64,000 bases of DNA from the NCBI RefSeq assembly GCF_025685415.1, contig NZ_JAGSYB010000001.1, positions 2,728,001 through 2,792,000 of the forward strand, in the 5' to 3' direction. The translations under genes and the position numbers were made by a program. A model generated the notes under the pieces. It saw only the letters and a list, made by a program, of their open reading frames with translations, made no database searches and was not told the origin of the DNA. Source of the DNA: Terriglobus aquaticus. Its GTDB lineage: Bacteria > Acidobacteriota > Terriglobia > Terriglobales > Acidobacteriaceae. Below are positions 8,656 through 18,079 of this stretch, piece by piece. Numbering within the stretch: the stretch's first letter is position 1; every line of letters begins with the position of its first letter.

Positions 8656-10254
8656 TTACTGTCGAACGTAGATGCGATAGCTAGCCGTATGTTTTTTTGT
8701 AGTCGCCAGATGCGTGCGGTCCACGCGATAGTTTGCCAGGAGCCACTCGGCGAACGCCGGCCAGCGTTCCAGTTTCGTCAGGTCACGGTCATCCTGGTGC
8801 GGCCAGTTGTGCGCCGTCAGAACGATGACGCGTGGCGGATTCGCCTGCATCTCCCGCAGGAATCGCTGCTGGTATTCAGTAAGCACCGAAGACGCAGACT
8901 CGGGATACGGAAACAGCATGTGGTCGTTGACGAAGCCGGTAGTCTGCACCAGCCGCAGATCGTAAGCCGCGCCGATACATCCGCCCAGCGTCATGTCCAG
9001 GCACTGGAACTGTCCGCTAAGCGAGTGACCGCCCAGCGACTGCAAATCTGCAATCAGCGCCTGCTGCGTTCCATAGGGGTACTCGGCGTTGTCGCGGTTG
9101 TGCCAGAACTTGGCGGGCAGCCGTATTGCGCACAGGAACACGAACATCACCGCAGCCACTCGCACATCGAAACCGCGCATGGCGCGAGAGGCCCACGCCG
9201 TTGTCCAGACGCGCTGTGCCAGCACAAAACCTAGCACCGCGGCGCACAGCACAAACGGGTACACGTGATACGGGAAGCCCTTGCGCTGCACCAGGTACAT
9301 CACCACGCCGCACGCCGCGCCTACCGCCAGCAGCAGATCCCGGAGGCGGAGCCAACTACGAGCGCGCACAAAGAGGTAGAGCACCAACGCCAGCGCGGCC
9401 AGCACCGGGTACAGCAACACCCCCAGCAGCATGCGGTGCCAGGTGGCGCGGTTCAGCGTTCCGTACCACGCACCCAATGTGCGCTCAGTGTGCAGAAATG
9501 CGTCGAACGCACCGGGCCAGTGCGCGAAGTACAGCACAGTGGCCAGCACCGGCGGCACTGCGCCAAGAAGCGACCACACCAGAACCGCGCGCCACCGATC
9601 GCGCATGTGCCACAGCACCATGGCAAGCAGAACTGCCGGCAGCAATATCGCGAACGGCTTGATCGCGCAGCACCATCCCGCCAGCGCGAAGCAGCCCGCC
9701 ATCCATCGTGCATCGCGGCGATCCACGGCTTCGGCAGCGCAGGCCAGCGCCAGCAGCCACAGGCCGGCAATCAGCCAATCGCGTTCTGCAATGTCGAAAG
9801 CGGCGTCGTTCAGATGCAACGTCCAGGTGAACATGGCTCCGGCAATGCCGGCCATGCGATACCCGCGACCAGCGATCCACGCCGCACCTGCAACCGCGAG
9901 CAGGCCCATGAGGACGTCCCACCGCCACAGCCCGGCCGCGGTCGCGCCAAACACGTGCATGCCGAACCACTCGGTCATCAGCGCGCCCGGCAGATTCATT
10001 TCAATCATCCCGGTATACGGCGCGCGGCCCGATCCGACCATGAAGACGACATAGTGCAGGATGGCCGAATCGTGCACGATGGGCCATGTGCGCTCATACA
10101 GCACCAGCCGCAGCAGGAACGCGGCAAGCGGCACCATCGCCGCCCAGCGAGCGAGTACCGGCCAGGACGGAATGCGAAACGGCGATGCGTCCGGATGCGG
10201 CGGCGTCTGTCCCGCATCGCCGCGTGTCAGCGTTGACCTCGTCCCGGCGAGCAC
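8656..10254 (-). CDS. GT39-like polytopic membrane glycosyltransferase
   Basis: 532 aa with about ten hydrophobic helices. An Asp-bearing first loop (TWPIVHDSAILHY) follows the first membrane segment, as in GT39/ArnT/PMT-type lipid-linked sugar transferases, and a soluble C-terminal domain begins near residue 390. The start is taken as the GTG at 10254, one base after the stop of the upstream DUF2251-like gene; the reading frame stays open further upstream, but there it overlaps that gene and codes for an unlikely Cys/Arg-rich sequence. The donor would be a polyprenyl-phosphate sugar and the acceptor is unknown. An internal start near MVPLAAF is possible. Confidence 0.65.
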   Translation of the reverse strand: MLAGTRSTLTRGDAGQTPPHPDASPFRIPSWPVLARWAAMVPLAAFLLRLVLYERTWPIVHDSAILHYVVFMVGSGRAPYTGMIEMNLPGALMTEWFGMHVFGATAAGLWRWDVLMGLLAVAGAAWIAGRGYRMAGIAGAMFTWTLHLNDAAFDIAERDWLIAGLWLLALACAAEAVDRRDARWMAGCFALAGWCCAIKPFAILLPAVLLAMVLWHMRDRWRAVLVWSLLGAVPPVLATVLYFAHWPGAFDAFLHTERTLGAWYGTLNRATWHRMLLGVLLYPVLAALALVLYLFVRARSWLRLRDLLLAVGAACGVVMYLVQRKGFPYHVYPFVLCAAVLGFVLAQRVWTTAWASRAMRGFDVRVAAVMFVFLCAIRLPAKFWHNRDNAEYPYGTQQALIADLQSLGGHSLSGQFQCLDMTLGGCIGAAYDLRLVQTTGFVNDHMLFPYPESASSVLTEYQQRFLREMQANPPRVIVLTAHNWPHQDDRDLTKLERWPAFAEWLLANYRVDRTHLATTKKHTASYRIYVRQ

Positions 10255-10255
10255 G

Positions 10256-10765
10256 TCAGCGTGCCTGCAGCGCGGCCTTTTCAAACCGCAGCATGGCGTC
10301 TTCGTTCCAGCGGTGGTCGTTGCTCCGCCAGCCGTTGCGGCCGTCGTCCATAAAGTTCGGGAAGTTGGATCGGCAGTAGCTCTCGCGCAGCTCAAAGTCC
10401 AGCAGCACCTGCGGCACACCATCCAGCCGCAGCGCCGCCCGCAGCCCATCCGCGGACCACTCAATGGTCACCAGTCGCTCGCGGTCGCCGTTTTCCTGCG
10501 AGCGCATCGCGTCGGTGTTGTACACCAGCATGGCGTCCATCACAGTCACGTCGAAATCGTCCTCAACCGTGGCGCGGTCGCCGTCGCAGGCGTAGCAGTA
10601 TCCCGCCGCACCTTCGTCTTCAAAGACAACGCGCCACGGCAAGTCGCGCGCGGGCGAATAGCTGACCAGCTTCGCGCTGCCCACCCGAAAGTCGAGTGCA
10701 TCCATACCTTCAGGGTAAAGCAGGCTGCGCTTGACAAGCGTGAGCAAGCCTATGCGCCTCTCCAC
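10256..10765 (-). CDS. DUF2251-like protein
   Basis: 169 aa soluble protein. The pattern VVFEDEGAAGYCYACD, VMDAMLVYNT, IEWSADGLRAALRLDGVPQ and DFELRESYCRSNFP resembles DUF2251 proteins, whose function is unknown. An internal ATG (MDALDFRVGS, residue 21) is an alternative start. The stop is followed one base later by the start of the downstream membrane glycosyltransferase, so the two form a translationally coupled pair. The family name is from memory of its motifs. Confidence 0.65.
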   Translation of the reverse strand: MERRIGLLTLVKRSLLYPEGMDALDFRVGSAKLVSYSPARDLPWRVVFEDEGAAGYCYACDGDRATVEDDFDVTVMDAMLVYNTDAMRSQENGDRERLVTIEWSADGLRAALRLDGVPQVLLDFELRESYCRSNFPNFMDDGRNGWRSNDHRWNEDAMLRFEKAALQAR

Positions 10766-10819
10766 CGCTGAAGCGAGCTCTCCAGCACAGGCGCGTAAAC
10801 TGGTCAGAAGTCATTCGGA

Positions 10820-12040
10820 ATGAGTTTTCGTTTCCACTTTGGACGTCCCCAACGTCTTGCCGCCCTGGTCCTTCTGCTGTTTCTGGGCGCGGCTCTGTTT
10901 ACCATCGGTCGCGCTCCGCTGACCGAAAGCGACTACCGGTACGCCCTGTGCGGCCGCGAGATGTGGGAAAAGCCCTCGCCCGCGCTGGGCTACTTCACGA
11001 CCTGCGGCAACATGCAGGGTGACGGCACCGCCGCCTACCGCGCCGCCGCTCTGCCCCTCACGCTTTACGTGCAGGTGTTGCGCTTCCAGGACTGGCGCGA
11101 GCGCCGGGCCGACGCCGCTAAACCGCCAGGCGAGCGGACCTATGTCGCTAACTCCGTGCAGGGCTCCGTCTACGATCTGCGGCATCAGATCTCCGGCCTG
11201 CAGTACCTGCTGCGAGTACCATTTGCGCTAGCCGCGATGGGCCTTGGCGCCAGCCTATGGTGGGTGTGCCGGCGCCAGTTTGGTAACGTTGCCGGCTTCT
11301 TCGCGTTGTGCCTGTACTGCGTCTTGCCGCCGGTGCTTGCCTCCGCCACCACGCCCAACAACGACATCCTCGCCGCGTGGGGTCTGTTCGCCACCATCTA
11401 CACGGCGCTCGGCATTGCGCACGCCATGTACGGCCCCGCAGAGAAGTGGCGCCCGCGCATCGTGCTCTTTACCGTTGGGCTCGGTGTCACGTTGTGCGCG
11501 CACGTACTCGCTGGCGTGGTCGCGCTCTGCTTCGCGGCGCTGTTCATGCTGTATGTGGCGGAGCGGCGACGCACCCTGGTGCTGCCGCTGCTCATCGGCT
11601 CCGGCCTGGGCGCGCTGTGCATCGTGTTTGCCAGCTACGCCTTCCGGCTCGCCCCGTTCTTTTACGTCTTCACCGCGGGCGCGGCGCGCTTCACCGTCCA
11701 AACGGCAGCGGCGAAACTATTCTTCTCCGACTTCCGCAACCTTCCCCTTACGGCCACGCTGGCGCTGTGCCTGGTGCTGTACTTCGCCGTGCGCCGGTCG
11801 CGCTATTTCGGCAACACCGCTCCTCTGCTGGTTGCACTCGCCTTGTTGCCCATGCAAACCACGCAACTCGTCACATGGCCGCTGCTGTGGGCTGTGCCGT
11901 TCCTCCTTACCTTTGCCGCCGGCATCTTCGCCGACGCCCTGGAAACGCGACAGCGGAAGCTATACCTCCTCCTGGGTGGCGCCGTCATCGCGACGGAGAC
12001 GCTGCTGGCCGTCACGGTCGTTCCGTCGCTGCACCAGTAG
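10820..12040 (+). CDS. GT39-like integral membrane protein
   Basis: 406 aa, divergent from the DUF2251-like gene. The first helix (about residues 12-30) is followed by a loop with an acidic pair (APLTESDYRYALCGREMW), typical of GT-C glycosyltransferases, then about nine further hydrophobic helices (YVLPPVLAS..NNDILAAWGLFATIYTAL and later). It lacks a large C-terminal soluble domain, so it is shorter than ArnT. Probably a membrane glycosyltransferase acting on a lipid-linked sugar; the substrate cannot be told. Confidence 0.55.
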   Translation: MSFRFHFGRPQRLAALVLLLFLGAALFTIGRAPLTESDYRYALCGREMWEKPSPALGYFTTCGNMQGDGTAAYRAAALPLTLYVQVLRFQDWRERRADAAKPPGERTYVANSVQGSVYDLRHQISGLQYLLRVPFALAAMGLGASLWWVCRRQFGNVAGFFALCLYCVLPPVLASATTPNNDILAAWGLFATIYTALGIAHAMYGPAEKWRPRIVLFTVGLGVTLCAHVLAGVVALCFAALFMLYVAERRRTLVLPLLIGSGLGALCIVFASYAFRLAPFFYVFTAGAARFTVQTAAAKLFFSDFRNLPLTATLALCLVLYFAVRRSRYFGNTAPLLVALALLPMQTTQLVTWPLLWAVPFLLTFAAGIFADALETRQRKLYLLLGGAVIATETLLAVTVVPSLHQ

Positions 12041-12155
12041 GCGAAGGTTCGCGCGCTCCCGTTTGCTTCGTTGCGTAAGAAGCGCCGAAATGGCGAAAGC
12101 AGCTCGGCAGAGAACGCTCCATTTCCGCAAAGGCTGCATCCAAACAGCAAATCCT

Positions 12156-13910
12156 ATGCGTTCTGTCGTTGCGGTTCTTCTGCTGCCAGCTCTTCTGGTC
12201 ACTCTTCCTCTCTCCGGCTGCAAGCGCGCCAAGCGCATCGCGGCGCAGGCTGCCGGCTCCGTCGGTGTTTCGCAGCCGACCTACACGGACGCCATCCAGC
12301 AGGCCATCAGCACCGGCCACATGGATGCCCTGAAGTGGCCGGATTACTCAGATGTGCAAGCTGCGGTCAGCGGCTTTTACGACAGCCGGGATTACACACT
12401 CGCCTGGAGCAAGGACGGCAAGCCCACCGCGCAGGCAAACGAGCTGATGCAGGCCTTCAGCAACGCTCGCAAGCGCGGCCTGGAACCCGAGGATTACGAC
12501 GCCAGCAGGTGGCAGGGCCGCGTGGCCGCGCTTTCGTCCGACGATGGCAAGGTCGCGTTTGACACCGCCATGACGGTGAACGCGATGCGCTTCCTGAATG
12601 CCATTCACATGGGCCGCACCGATCCCAAGTTCTTCGCGTTCGGCATCGATTCCAGCTCCAAGCAACTGGATCTGCCGACTGTGCTGACCGACCAGATCGC
12701 CTCCGCCAGCGAAGTAGACAAAGCGCTCACCGATCTGGAGCCGCAATCCGCGCAATACAAAGCTTTGCGCGACCAGTTGCCGCATTACCTCGACCTGGCC
12801 GCGCAGGATCACAGCGATCCGCTGCCCAGCCCGGGAACGTCAGCCGCCTCCCTGTCGCGCTCCTACCCCGGCCTTGCGGCTCTGCAACAGAAACTGCAAC
12901 TTCTCGGAGATCTCCAGGGCGGCACAGACAACACCGCCGCAAACTCTGGCGCTGATGCATCTCCATCCGCCGCACCAGGAACGAGCTTGGATCTTGCCAC
13001 GCTGACGGACGGCGTCAAGCACTTCCAGCATCGCCACGGTCTGCCGGAGGACGGCAAGCTGTCTCAGGCCACCGTTGCCGCGCTCAACGTGCCCATCACC
13101 ACCCGCGTCAACGAGATCGAAGACGCCATGGAGCGCTGGCGCTGGCTGCCCGACCAGTACCAGCAGCCCGCCATCCTGGTGAATCTGCCGGAGTTCGTTC
13201 TTCGCGCCTTTGAAGGAGACACGCAGCAGTTCAACATGCGGGTCGTCGTGGGCCAGAGCAAGGAAGACGAGCACCACACGCCCATGATCGCGGACCAGAT
13301 GAAGTACTTGGTCTTCCGGCCGTTCTGGAACATCCCGCCGTCCATCGCCAAGAAAGAGATCCTCGGCCACATGCAGGCCGATCCCGGTTACCTGAGCTCG
13401 CACAACTTTGAAGCGGTCAACAGCAAAGGCGAAGAGGTGCCCGCCTCCGCTGAGGCAGTGGAGCACAGCACCGTCATGGTGCGCGAAAAGCCCGGTCCCA
13501 AAAACTCACTTGGCCTGGTCAAGTTCATGTTCCCCAATCCGTTCAACGTCTACCTGCACGACACCAACGCGCACTACCTGTTTGCGCGCAACCGTCGTGA
13601 CTACTCCCACGGCTGTGTTCGCGTTGAGGATCCGCCCAAGCTCGCGGACTGGCTGCTGCGTGACAACAGCAAGTGGGATCCCGACACAATCCAGCAGACC
13701 ATGAACGACGACACCGTCATCAACAAAACGGTATCGCTCGGCAAGTCTGTTCCCGTCGTCCTCTTCTATGGCACGGCCTACGTGGACGGCGGCGAGATGC
13801 ACTTCTTCCAGGACCTGTACGGCTACGACGCGGACCTGGAAAAGGAACTGCAGCACGGCTATCCGTTCCAGCACAAGCCCGGTCGCGCCCGCGGAGAAGC
13901 TTCCGTCTAG
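12156..13910 (+). CDS. YcbB-type L,D-transpeptidase, lipoprotein
   Basis: 584 aa. The start ATG at 12156 gives a lipoprotein signal peptide (VVAVLLLPALLVTLPLSGC); the open frame upstream is antisense-like coding over the preceding membrane gene. Domain order: scaffold domain (about 40-270), peptidoglycan-binding-like segment (VKHFQHRHGLPEDGKLSQAT, about 285-305), linker ERWRWLP, and YkuD catalytic domain ending in YSHGCVRVEDP with nucleophile Cys487. The enzyme would form 3-3 cross-links between meso-diaminopimelate residues or attach proteins to murein in the periplasm. It lies about 2.2 kb from an M15-type murein peptidase gene. Confidence 0.88.
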   Translation: MRSVVAVLLLPALLVTLPLSGCKRAKRIAAQAAGSVGVSQPTYTDAIQQAISTGHMDALKWPDYSDVQAAVSGFYDSRDYTLAWSKDGKPTAQANELMQAFSNARKRGLEPEDYDASRWQGRVAALSSDDGKVAFDTAMTVNAMRFLNAIHMGRTDPKFFAFGIDSSSKQLDLPTVLTDQIASASEVDKALTDLEPQSAQYKALRDQLPHYLDLAAQDHSDPLPSPGTSAASLSRSYPGLAALQQKLQLLGDLQGGTDNTAANSGADASPSAAPGTSLDLATLTDGVKHFQHRHGLPEDGKLSQATVAALNVPITTRVNEIEDAMERWRWLPDQYQQPAILVNLPEFVLRAFEGDTQQFNMRVVVGQSKEDEHHTPMIADQMKYLVFRPFWNIPPSIAKKEILGHMQADPGYLSSHNFEAVNSKGEEVPASAEAVEHSTVMVREKPGPKNSLGLVKFMFPNPFNVYLHDTNAHYLFARNRRDYSHGCVRVEDPPKLADWLLRDNSKWDPDTIQQTMNDDTVINKTVSLGKSVPVVLFYGTAYVDGGEMHFFQDLYGYDADLEKELQHGYPFQHKPGRARGEASV

Positions 13911-13946
13911 TCACTGATCATCGCGCTCAGGGGCGTGTCCTGCCGG

Positions 13947-15950
13947 TCAGTACCGCCCCTTTCTGAGCACATCAATCCGTTGCGCGATTGTGTCGGTTTG
14001 ATCGTTGGGGCGATGCGCCTTCGCCAGTGCCAGCGCACGGCTGAAGGCAGCTTCCGCTTCGGCCCTTCGCTGGAGCGACAGGAACATCGCTCCAAGCTCC
14101 ACCTGCACGTCGGCGGCATCGGGCGCGATCGCAACAGCGTTGCTCGCCTCCTGTATCGCTCGGTCCACTTGTCCGGTCCGAATCAGGCCACGCGCCTGGC
14201 TCATGTGCGATTGCGCCGCCAGCAGCGGAACATCGTACGTGCCTTCGTACACCAGGATGGAGTGCCCGATCATGTCCTTCGGGTGCCCGTCCTGGAACTG
14301 ACGATACGGATTCATATCGCCGGGGCCCCAGACCGCGCCCGACGTCTCAAACGTTCCGAGCAGGAAAATGCCGGAGATCTTTAACGGCATAATCGTCTGC
14401 GGTGATCCCGCCCACATGCCCAGGCCACTCGGCAGCAGCTTGCACGGGATGCCGTACCCGAGCGGCTGCGGCATTGTCTGCGGGTAGGCGGACCAGCAAT
14501 CCGTGATGTGGTTCCGCTCCAGGTATGCGTGCTCCTCCTTGCGCTGCTGTCCCCAATCCACGTTCGAGTCGCTTAGCAAGCGATACGTCCGATTGGAACC
14601 TCCGAATGCCTCATTCGCATACGGCAGGTAATCCGGATGCGCATGCAGCGAAGAACCCACTTGGAACAGCATCACAAGTGCGATCACAATCGCAGCCGCC
14701 CGGGAACGCTGCGCAATCAGCCATGCCGTGGCACCGGCAAGCAACACAGCAAACGGATACACCGGCAACACATGCCGAACCCCGATGTCCAGCTTCGAGG
14801 TCATACTCGCGAGCACGATCACGATCATCGGCACCATCACAAAGAGGAACTGACGCCGGTACCTGAAATCTCGACGAAACAGCAGGACGAACGATGCGCC
14901 CGTGAGCAGCAGCAGCGGAAGTGACGTCTTGATCAGAAGCGCAGCTGGGAAATACCAGGGAACACCGGTCGGATACACCTTGCCGAACAAGAACGCCGGG
15001 TGCGCCATCTGGTCGATCGGCAGCTTCGTCCAGCCGTACAGGTACGCCTCCGGCAGTAGGTGGAACTTCGCCGCAAACACGACCAGCGCGCGCTCGAAGT
15101 GGCTCGGCAACTGCATGGTGAACGCTGCCAGGTTCGGCACTAACGTTATGTTGGCAGCGGGGCGAGCCGCATAGCGAAATCCGTAAAAGGCCCAAAGAAT
15201 CCCATAGCCGGCCAACGCAGCCACTGCGATGCCGCCAAACACCTGAAGCGGACGCCGATGATCCCGCTGCATCATCTCCATCGCTCCCAACACCAGGAGG
15301 ATCGGCAGCACGATCGCGCCGCTCATCTTGGTTACAAGTGCCAGCCCAAATGCAAGGGCGAACAGCAACAGCCGATCCCATCCAGGCCGTTGCAGGTAGC
15401 GCCAGAACGTCCACACCGTCGCAAAGACCATGACGGCCACGCCCATGTCGGTCGTGATCAGGACTCCATGGGCGAGCGGCGTGGGTTCGAAACAGAAGAT
15501 TGACAGTGCCAACAGACCGGCCACGGGCCCGAACATCTCAGTGCCAGCAAGGAAGATCATGGTTCCGAGCAGCAGCGGGAAGACGACTAGCGCGGTTCGG
15601 GCCCGTTGCAGCAGGTCGTCCCCGCCGTTCATCCCCAACAACTGGTCGCCGCCTATGTATTCCTCTGCGTAGAAGAAGGGATTGGGCGGGTGCGGCTGCT
15701 GTATGTGCCTGCCGAGCAGAGGCAGGGCCGCAATCATCTTGACCAGCGGCGGGTGCTCCGGATTCACACCGAAGTCGTGCGCGGTCCAGTGCTGATAGCC
15801 GGCATACAGGTGCGCAGCCTCGTCTACGGTTCTTGACTGCTGGCGCACGGAGAAGAGCAACTCTGCTGCAAGGATCAGCAGCAGCACTGGGGCGGCGAAG
15901 TAACAAAGACGAGCGAAACGCGACGACTCAAGAGACGTGCGAGACAACAT
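13947..15950 (-). CDS. GT39-like glycosyltransferase with TPR-like C-terminus
   Basis: 667 aa. The ATG at 15950 (MLSRTSLESS) has a GGAGAG ribosome site and precedes the first membrane helix; the open frame further upstream runs through the terminator of the next gene and is ignored. The loop after helix 1 has SRTVDEAAHLYAGYQHW and NPEHPPLVK, a hallmark of GT39/PMT-like enzymes. About eleven helices follow, then an extracytoplasmic domain from about residue 430. The last 90 residues (AQSHMSQARGLIRTGQVDRAIQEA..ADVQVELGAMFLSLQRRAEAE) look like two TPR repeats, uncommon for a glycosyltransferase. Probably transfers a polyprenyl-linked sugar to an envelope acceptor. Confidence 0.75.
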   Translation of the reverse strand: MLSRTSLESSRFARLCYFAAPVLLLILAAELLFSVRQQSRTVDEAAHLYAGYQHWTAHDFGVNPEHPPLVKMIAALPLLGRHIQQPHPPNPFFYAEEYIGGDQLLGMNGGDDLLQRARTALVVFPLLLGTMIFLAGTEMFGPVAGLLALSIFCFEPTPLAHGVLITTDMGVAVMVFATVWTFWRYLQRPGWDRLLLFALAFGLALVTKMSGAIVLPILLVLGAMEMMQRDHRRPLQVFGGIAVAALAGYGILWAFYGFRYAARPAANITLVPNLAAFTMQLPSHFERALVVFAAKFHLLPEAYLYGWTKLPIDQMAHPAFLFGKVYPTGVPWYFPAALLIKTSLPLLLLTGASFVLLFRRDFRYRRQFLFVMVPMIVIVLASMTSKLDIGVRHVLPVYPFAVLLAGATAWLIAQRSRAAAIVIALVMLFQVGSSLHAHPDYLPYANEAFGGSNRTYRLLSDSNVDWGQQRKEEHAYLERNHITDCWSAYPQTMPQPLGYGIPCKLLPSGLGMWAGSPQTIMPLKISGIFLLGTFETSGAVWGPGDMNPYRQFQDGHPKDMIGHSILVYEGTYDVPLLAAQSHMSQARGLIRTGQVDRAIQEASNAVAIAPDAADVQVELGAMFLSLQRRAEAEAAFSRALALAKAHRPNDQTDTIAQRIDVLRKGRY

Positions 15951-16056
15951 AATCTCTCCACTTTGGCGGCTAAAGGAAATCTGGAGAGGAATGCTAATCG
16001 CGCGGGACGAAATCGATAAAGATTTATTTGAGCGGCAAGGTGAGGCCAAAAACAGA

Positions 16057-16089
16057 AAAGCGGGTGAGGCAAATGCCCTCACCCGCTTT
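16057..16089 (-). terminator. Intrinsic terminator of the M15 peptidase gene
   Basis: AAAGCGGGTGAGG pairs with CCTCACCCGCTTT (13 bp) around a 7-base loop. On the minus strand it is followed by a T-rich run and lies 16 bases past the stop of the M15/DUF882 gene. Confidence 0.8.
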
Positions 16090-16104
16090 CTGAAGCTGAG
16101 CGCC

Positions 16105-16767
16105 TTACGCGCGATGACGCCGGCTGTGACCGCGGTGGCCGGAGCCGCGCGATGCCAACTGCATGCCACCAAACTGCCACTGGCGAACCGGGCCCACGTC
16201 CACGTGGACAAAATGGCTGGTCGGGTAATATCCGACACCGCCCATACCAAGGCTCAGCGCAGCATCACGAATGGCCTTGGTGCTCACACCGGGGATCTGG
16301 ATGTCGATCGCCTTGGACAGGATGTGCTGCGAATGCTCGGCCACGCCCGTAGCCGCGCTGCGGGTGCGGAGAAAATTGTTGGACCACGGCGTACGGTAGC
16401 CGCACACGATGTCGATGGTGGCGTTGGGCCTGCCCAGCTTCGCCAAGAGGCTGTGCAACAGGTCGAACTCCCGCGGATCGTAATTTGCCTTGTCGTTCGT
16501 CCGGTGATCTCGCAGGAAGTGGTTCAGCATGTCGATGCCGCTCTGCAGGTACAGGCCGTTCTGCTTGTACGCAACGTCGATGGACTCACCGGTGTGCAGA
16601 TGGTGCAGCCGCAGACGCACGGTATCCAGCAGGGTCGCCGGGCGATGCGGCGGAAACGTAGTCGGCACGGACGGCACTGAATCGGCCTTGATACCCAGGG
16701 TGATCAGCGAGGTGAGGGCAACCGCAGCAACAGCGCGGAACAGGCGGGGCAGCAAGGGAAAATCCAA
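16105..16767 (-). CDS. M15/DUF882 (YcbK-like) murein peptidase, exported
   Basis: 220 aa if started at TTG 16767, which has GGAG seven bases upstream and gives a clean signal peptide (LPRLFRAVAAVALTSLITLG). The frame is open further upstream but no good start with a ribosome site was seen there. The zinc-site pattern of the M15/DUF882 family is present: GYRTPWSN, SQHILSKAIDI (H..D) and HVDVGP. Such enzymes cleave or bind peptidoglycan stem peptides in the periplasm. In enterobacteria YcbK is encoded beside YcbB; here a YcbB-type transpeptidase gene lies about 2.2 kb away, separated by one glycosyltransferase. The His/Arg-rich tail after HVDVGP is unusual. The start codon is the least certain point. 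Confidence 0.75.
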   Translation of the reverse strand: MDFPLLPRLFRAVAAVALTSLITLGIKADSVPSVPTTFPPHRPATLLDTVRLRLHHLHTGESIDVAYKQNGLYLQSGIDMLNHFLRDHRTNDKANYDPREFDLLHSLLAKLGRPNATIDIVCGYRTPWSNNFLRTRSAATGVAEHSQHILSKAIDIQIPGVSTKAIRDAALSLGMGGVGYYPTSHFVHVDVGPVRQWQFGGMQLASRGSGHRGHSRRHRA

Positions 16768-17048
16768 ACAGTGACTCCAGAGGGCTTGGGTGCGCGATGT
16801 TCGGGGCGGAAATGCCAATCGCAAATCCGCATTCTCACTAAAGAAGACTTTATCTGAATCGTGAATACAACCCAATACCCTAAACGGGGCATCCGCGACG
16901 CCACCTCTCGACATACCGCGTCGCCGAGACGCCAGAGACTCTGCTTTTTCTTTTCAGGCGCACAGCCTCTCTTCTATAAGGCGCATCCGTTTACCTGATT
17001 CGGTGTGCTCGGCGTTGTGCTCGAGCCATCGTGACAAGGAGAAAGCCC

Positions 17049-17348
17049 ATGAATCTGAAGCACGCGATTCTTTCCTCAGCACTGGTTCTCGCAACGGCAC
17101 TACCGGCGCTGCCTGCCGCAGCTCAGGACACCTACCAGCACCACGGCATTGGCACCGGCAAGGGTGCCCTGATCGGCGGCGCAGGCGGTGCGGGCATTGG
17201 AGCCTTGGCCGGCGGCGGCAAAGGCGCCCTGATCGGCGGCGCACTGGGCGCCGGCGGCGGTGCACTCATCGGGCACCACAATGCTTCCGTGCACCACCGG
17301 CACTATCGCGAGCGCCACGGCTACTATCGCAACCGTCGCTACCGCTAG
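17049..17348 (+). CDS. Small exported glycine-zipper protein
   Basis: 99 aa. ATG 17049 has AAGGAG ten bases upstream. Signal peptide at residues 1-25 (cleavage after PAAAQ). The middle is a glycine-zipper segment built from a repeated unit KGALIGGAxGAG (about residues 38-75), and the tail is His/Arg/Tyr-rich. Glycine-zipper proteins associate with or insert into membranes; function in acidobacteria is not known. Confidence 0.75.
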   Translation: MNLKHAILSSALVLATALPALPAAAQDTYQHHGIGTGKGALIGGAGGAGIGALAGGGKGALIGGALGAGGGALIGHHNASVHHRHYRERHGYYRNRRYR

Positions 17349-17415
17349 AGCTGAACCGAGCCGATCGGGAGGAACGAACACCTGATCCGGCTGGAGCTCC
17401 AAAACTGGGAAGTTT

Positions 17416-17453
17416 CACTGCGCCTGACGCATGCACCTGCGGCAGGCGCAGTG
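17416..17453 (+). terminator. Stem-loop after the glycine-zipper gene
   Basis: Perfect 11-bp inverted repeat CACTGCGCCTG / CAGGCGCAGTG with a 16-base loop, 67 bases after the stop codon. There is no strong T run, so it may stabilise or weakly terminate the transcript. It also lies between two converging genes. Confidence 0.5.
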
Positions 17454-17520
17454 CCGTTTGCGTTGAAGTGAACTGGACCCTTACGTCAGCAATTGGCTGA
17501 GATTGCGGTGCGTTGCGACG

Positions 17521-18006
17521 CTACCAGATGTCCCGGTGGTCGCTTTTCCAGTCCTGGCCGGTCTGTGAGGGTTTCCGGGTCGGGCGTGGAGGCGGCTGGA
17601 GCTTGGTCGCGCGTGTTCCGATGGACGTGGTCATCGGCCGTTGCATCGTCTGCCGATCGCGTTCGCTCTCGGTCCAAGCCTTCCACGTGTCCTGGCCACG
17701 GTCCACCCGCGTGTTGTGCGAGCGCGGCGGCAGCGCGTAAGCGGCTGTGACAAAGTAGCCGTACTGGCGCTGATTACACCGCATGCAGCGCATGGGATAG
17801 CGCAGCAGAAGCAGCTCTCCCACGTCATGAATGCGCACACGCGAACGCCGAAACTTGGTATTCGCGCAGAATACGCAGCCGATCACGCCATCGGGCAGCT
17901 TCTGGTCCGAGTCGGTCGCACCGCCGTCGTAGCTTGTGCCGGCATTCTCTTGTACAGAGGGCAGCAAAGGATCAGCGGCGAGAGGACGATCGATGTCTGG
18001 TGTCAC
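17521..18006 (-). CDS. Zn-ribbon-like protein, unknown
   Basis: 161 aa from GTG 18006, which has GGAGG four bases upstream. Two CxxC pairs (CVFC about residue 43 and CMRC about residue 72) flank a basic strand-rich segment (RRSRVRIHDVGELLLLRYPM) and probably bind one zinc ion. The C-terminal half is polar and low in order. It follows the MerR gene on the same strand with a 73-base gap, so the two may be co-transcribed. No family recognised. Confidence 0.65.
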   Translation of the reverse strand: MTPDIDRPLAADPLLPSVQENAGTSYDGGATDSDQKLPDGVIGCVFCANTKFRRSRVRIHDVGELLLLRYPMRCMRCNQRQYGYFVTAAYALPPRSHNTRVDRGQDTWKAWTESERDRQTMQRPMTTSIGTRATKLQPPPRPTRKPSQTGQDWKSDHRDIW

Positions 18007-18079
18007 GACGCCTCCTTGCACGGCCTGTCTGAAGGTTAGACGTGTGCGGCACCCGCGGCAAGCGCCCGAACTCAGGAAG

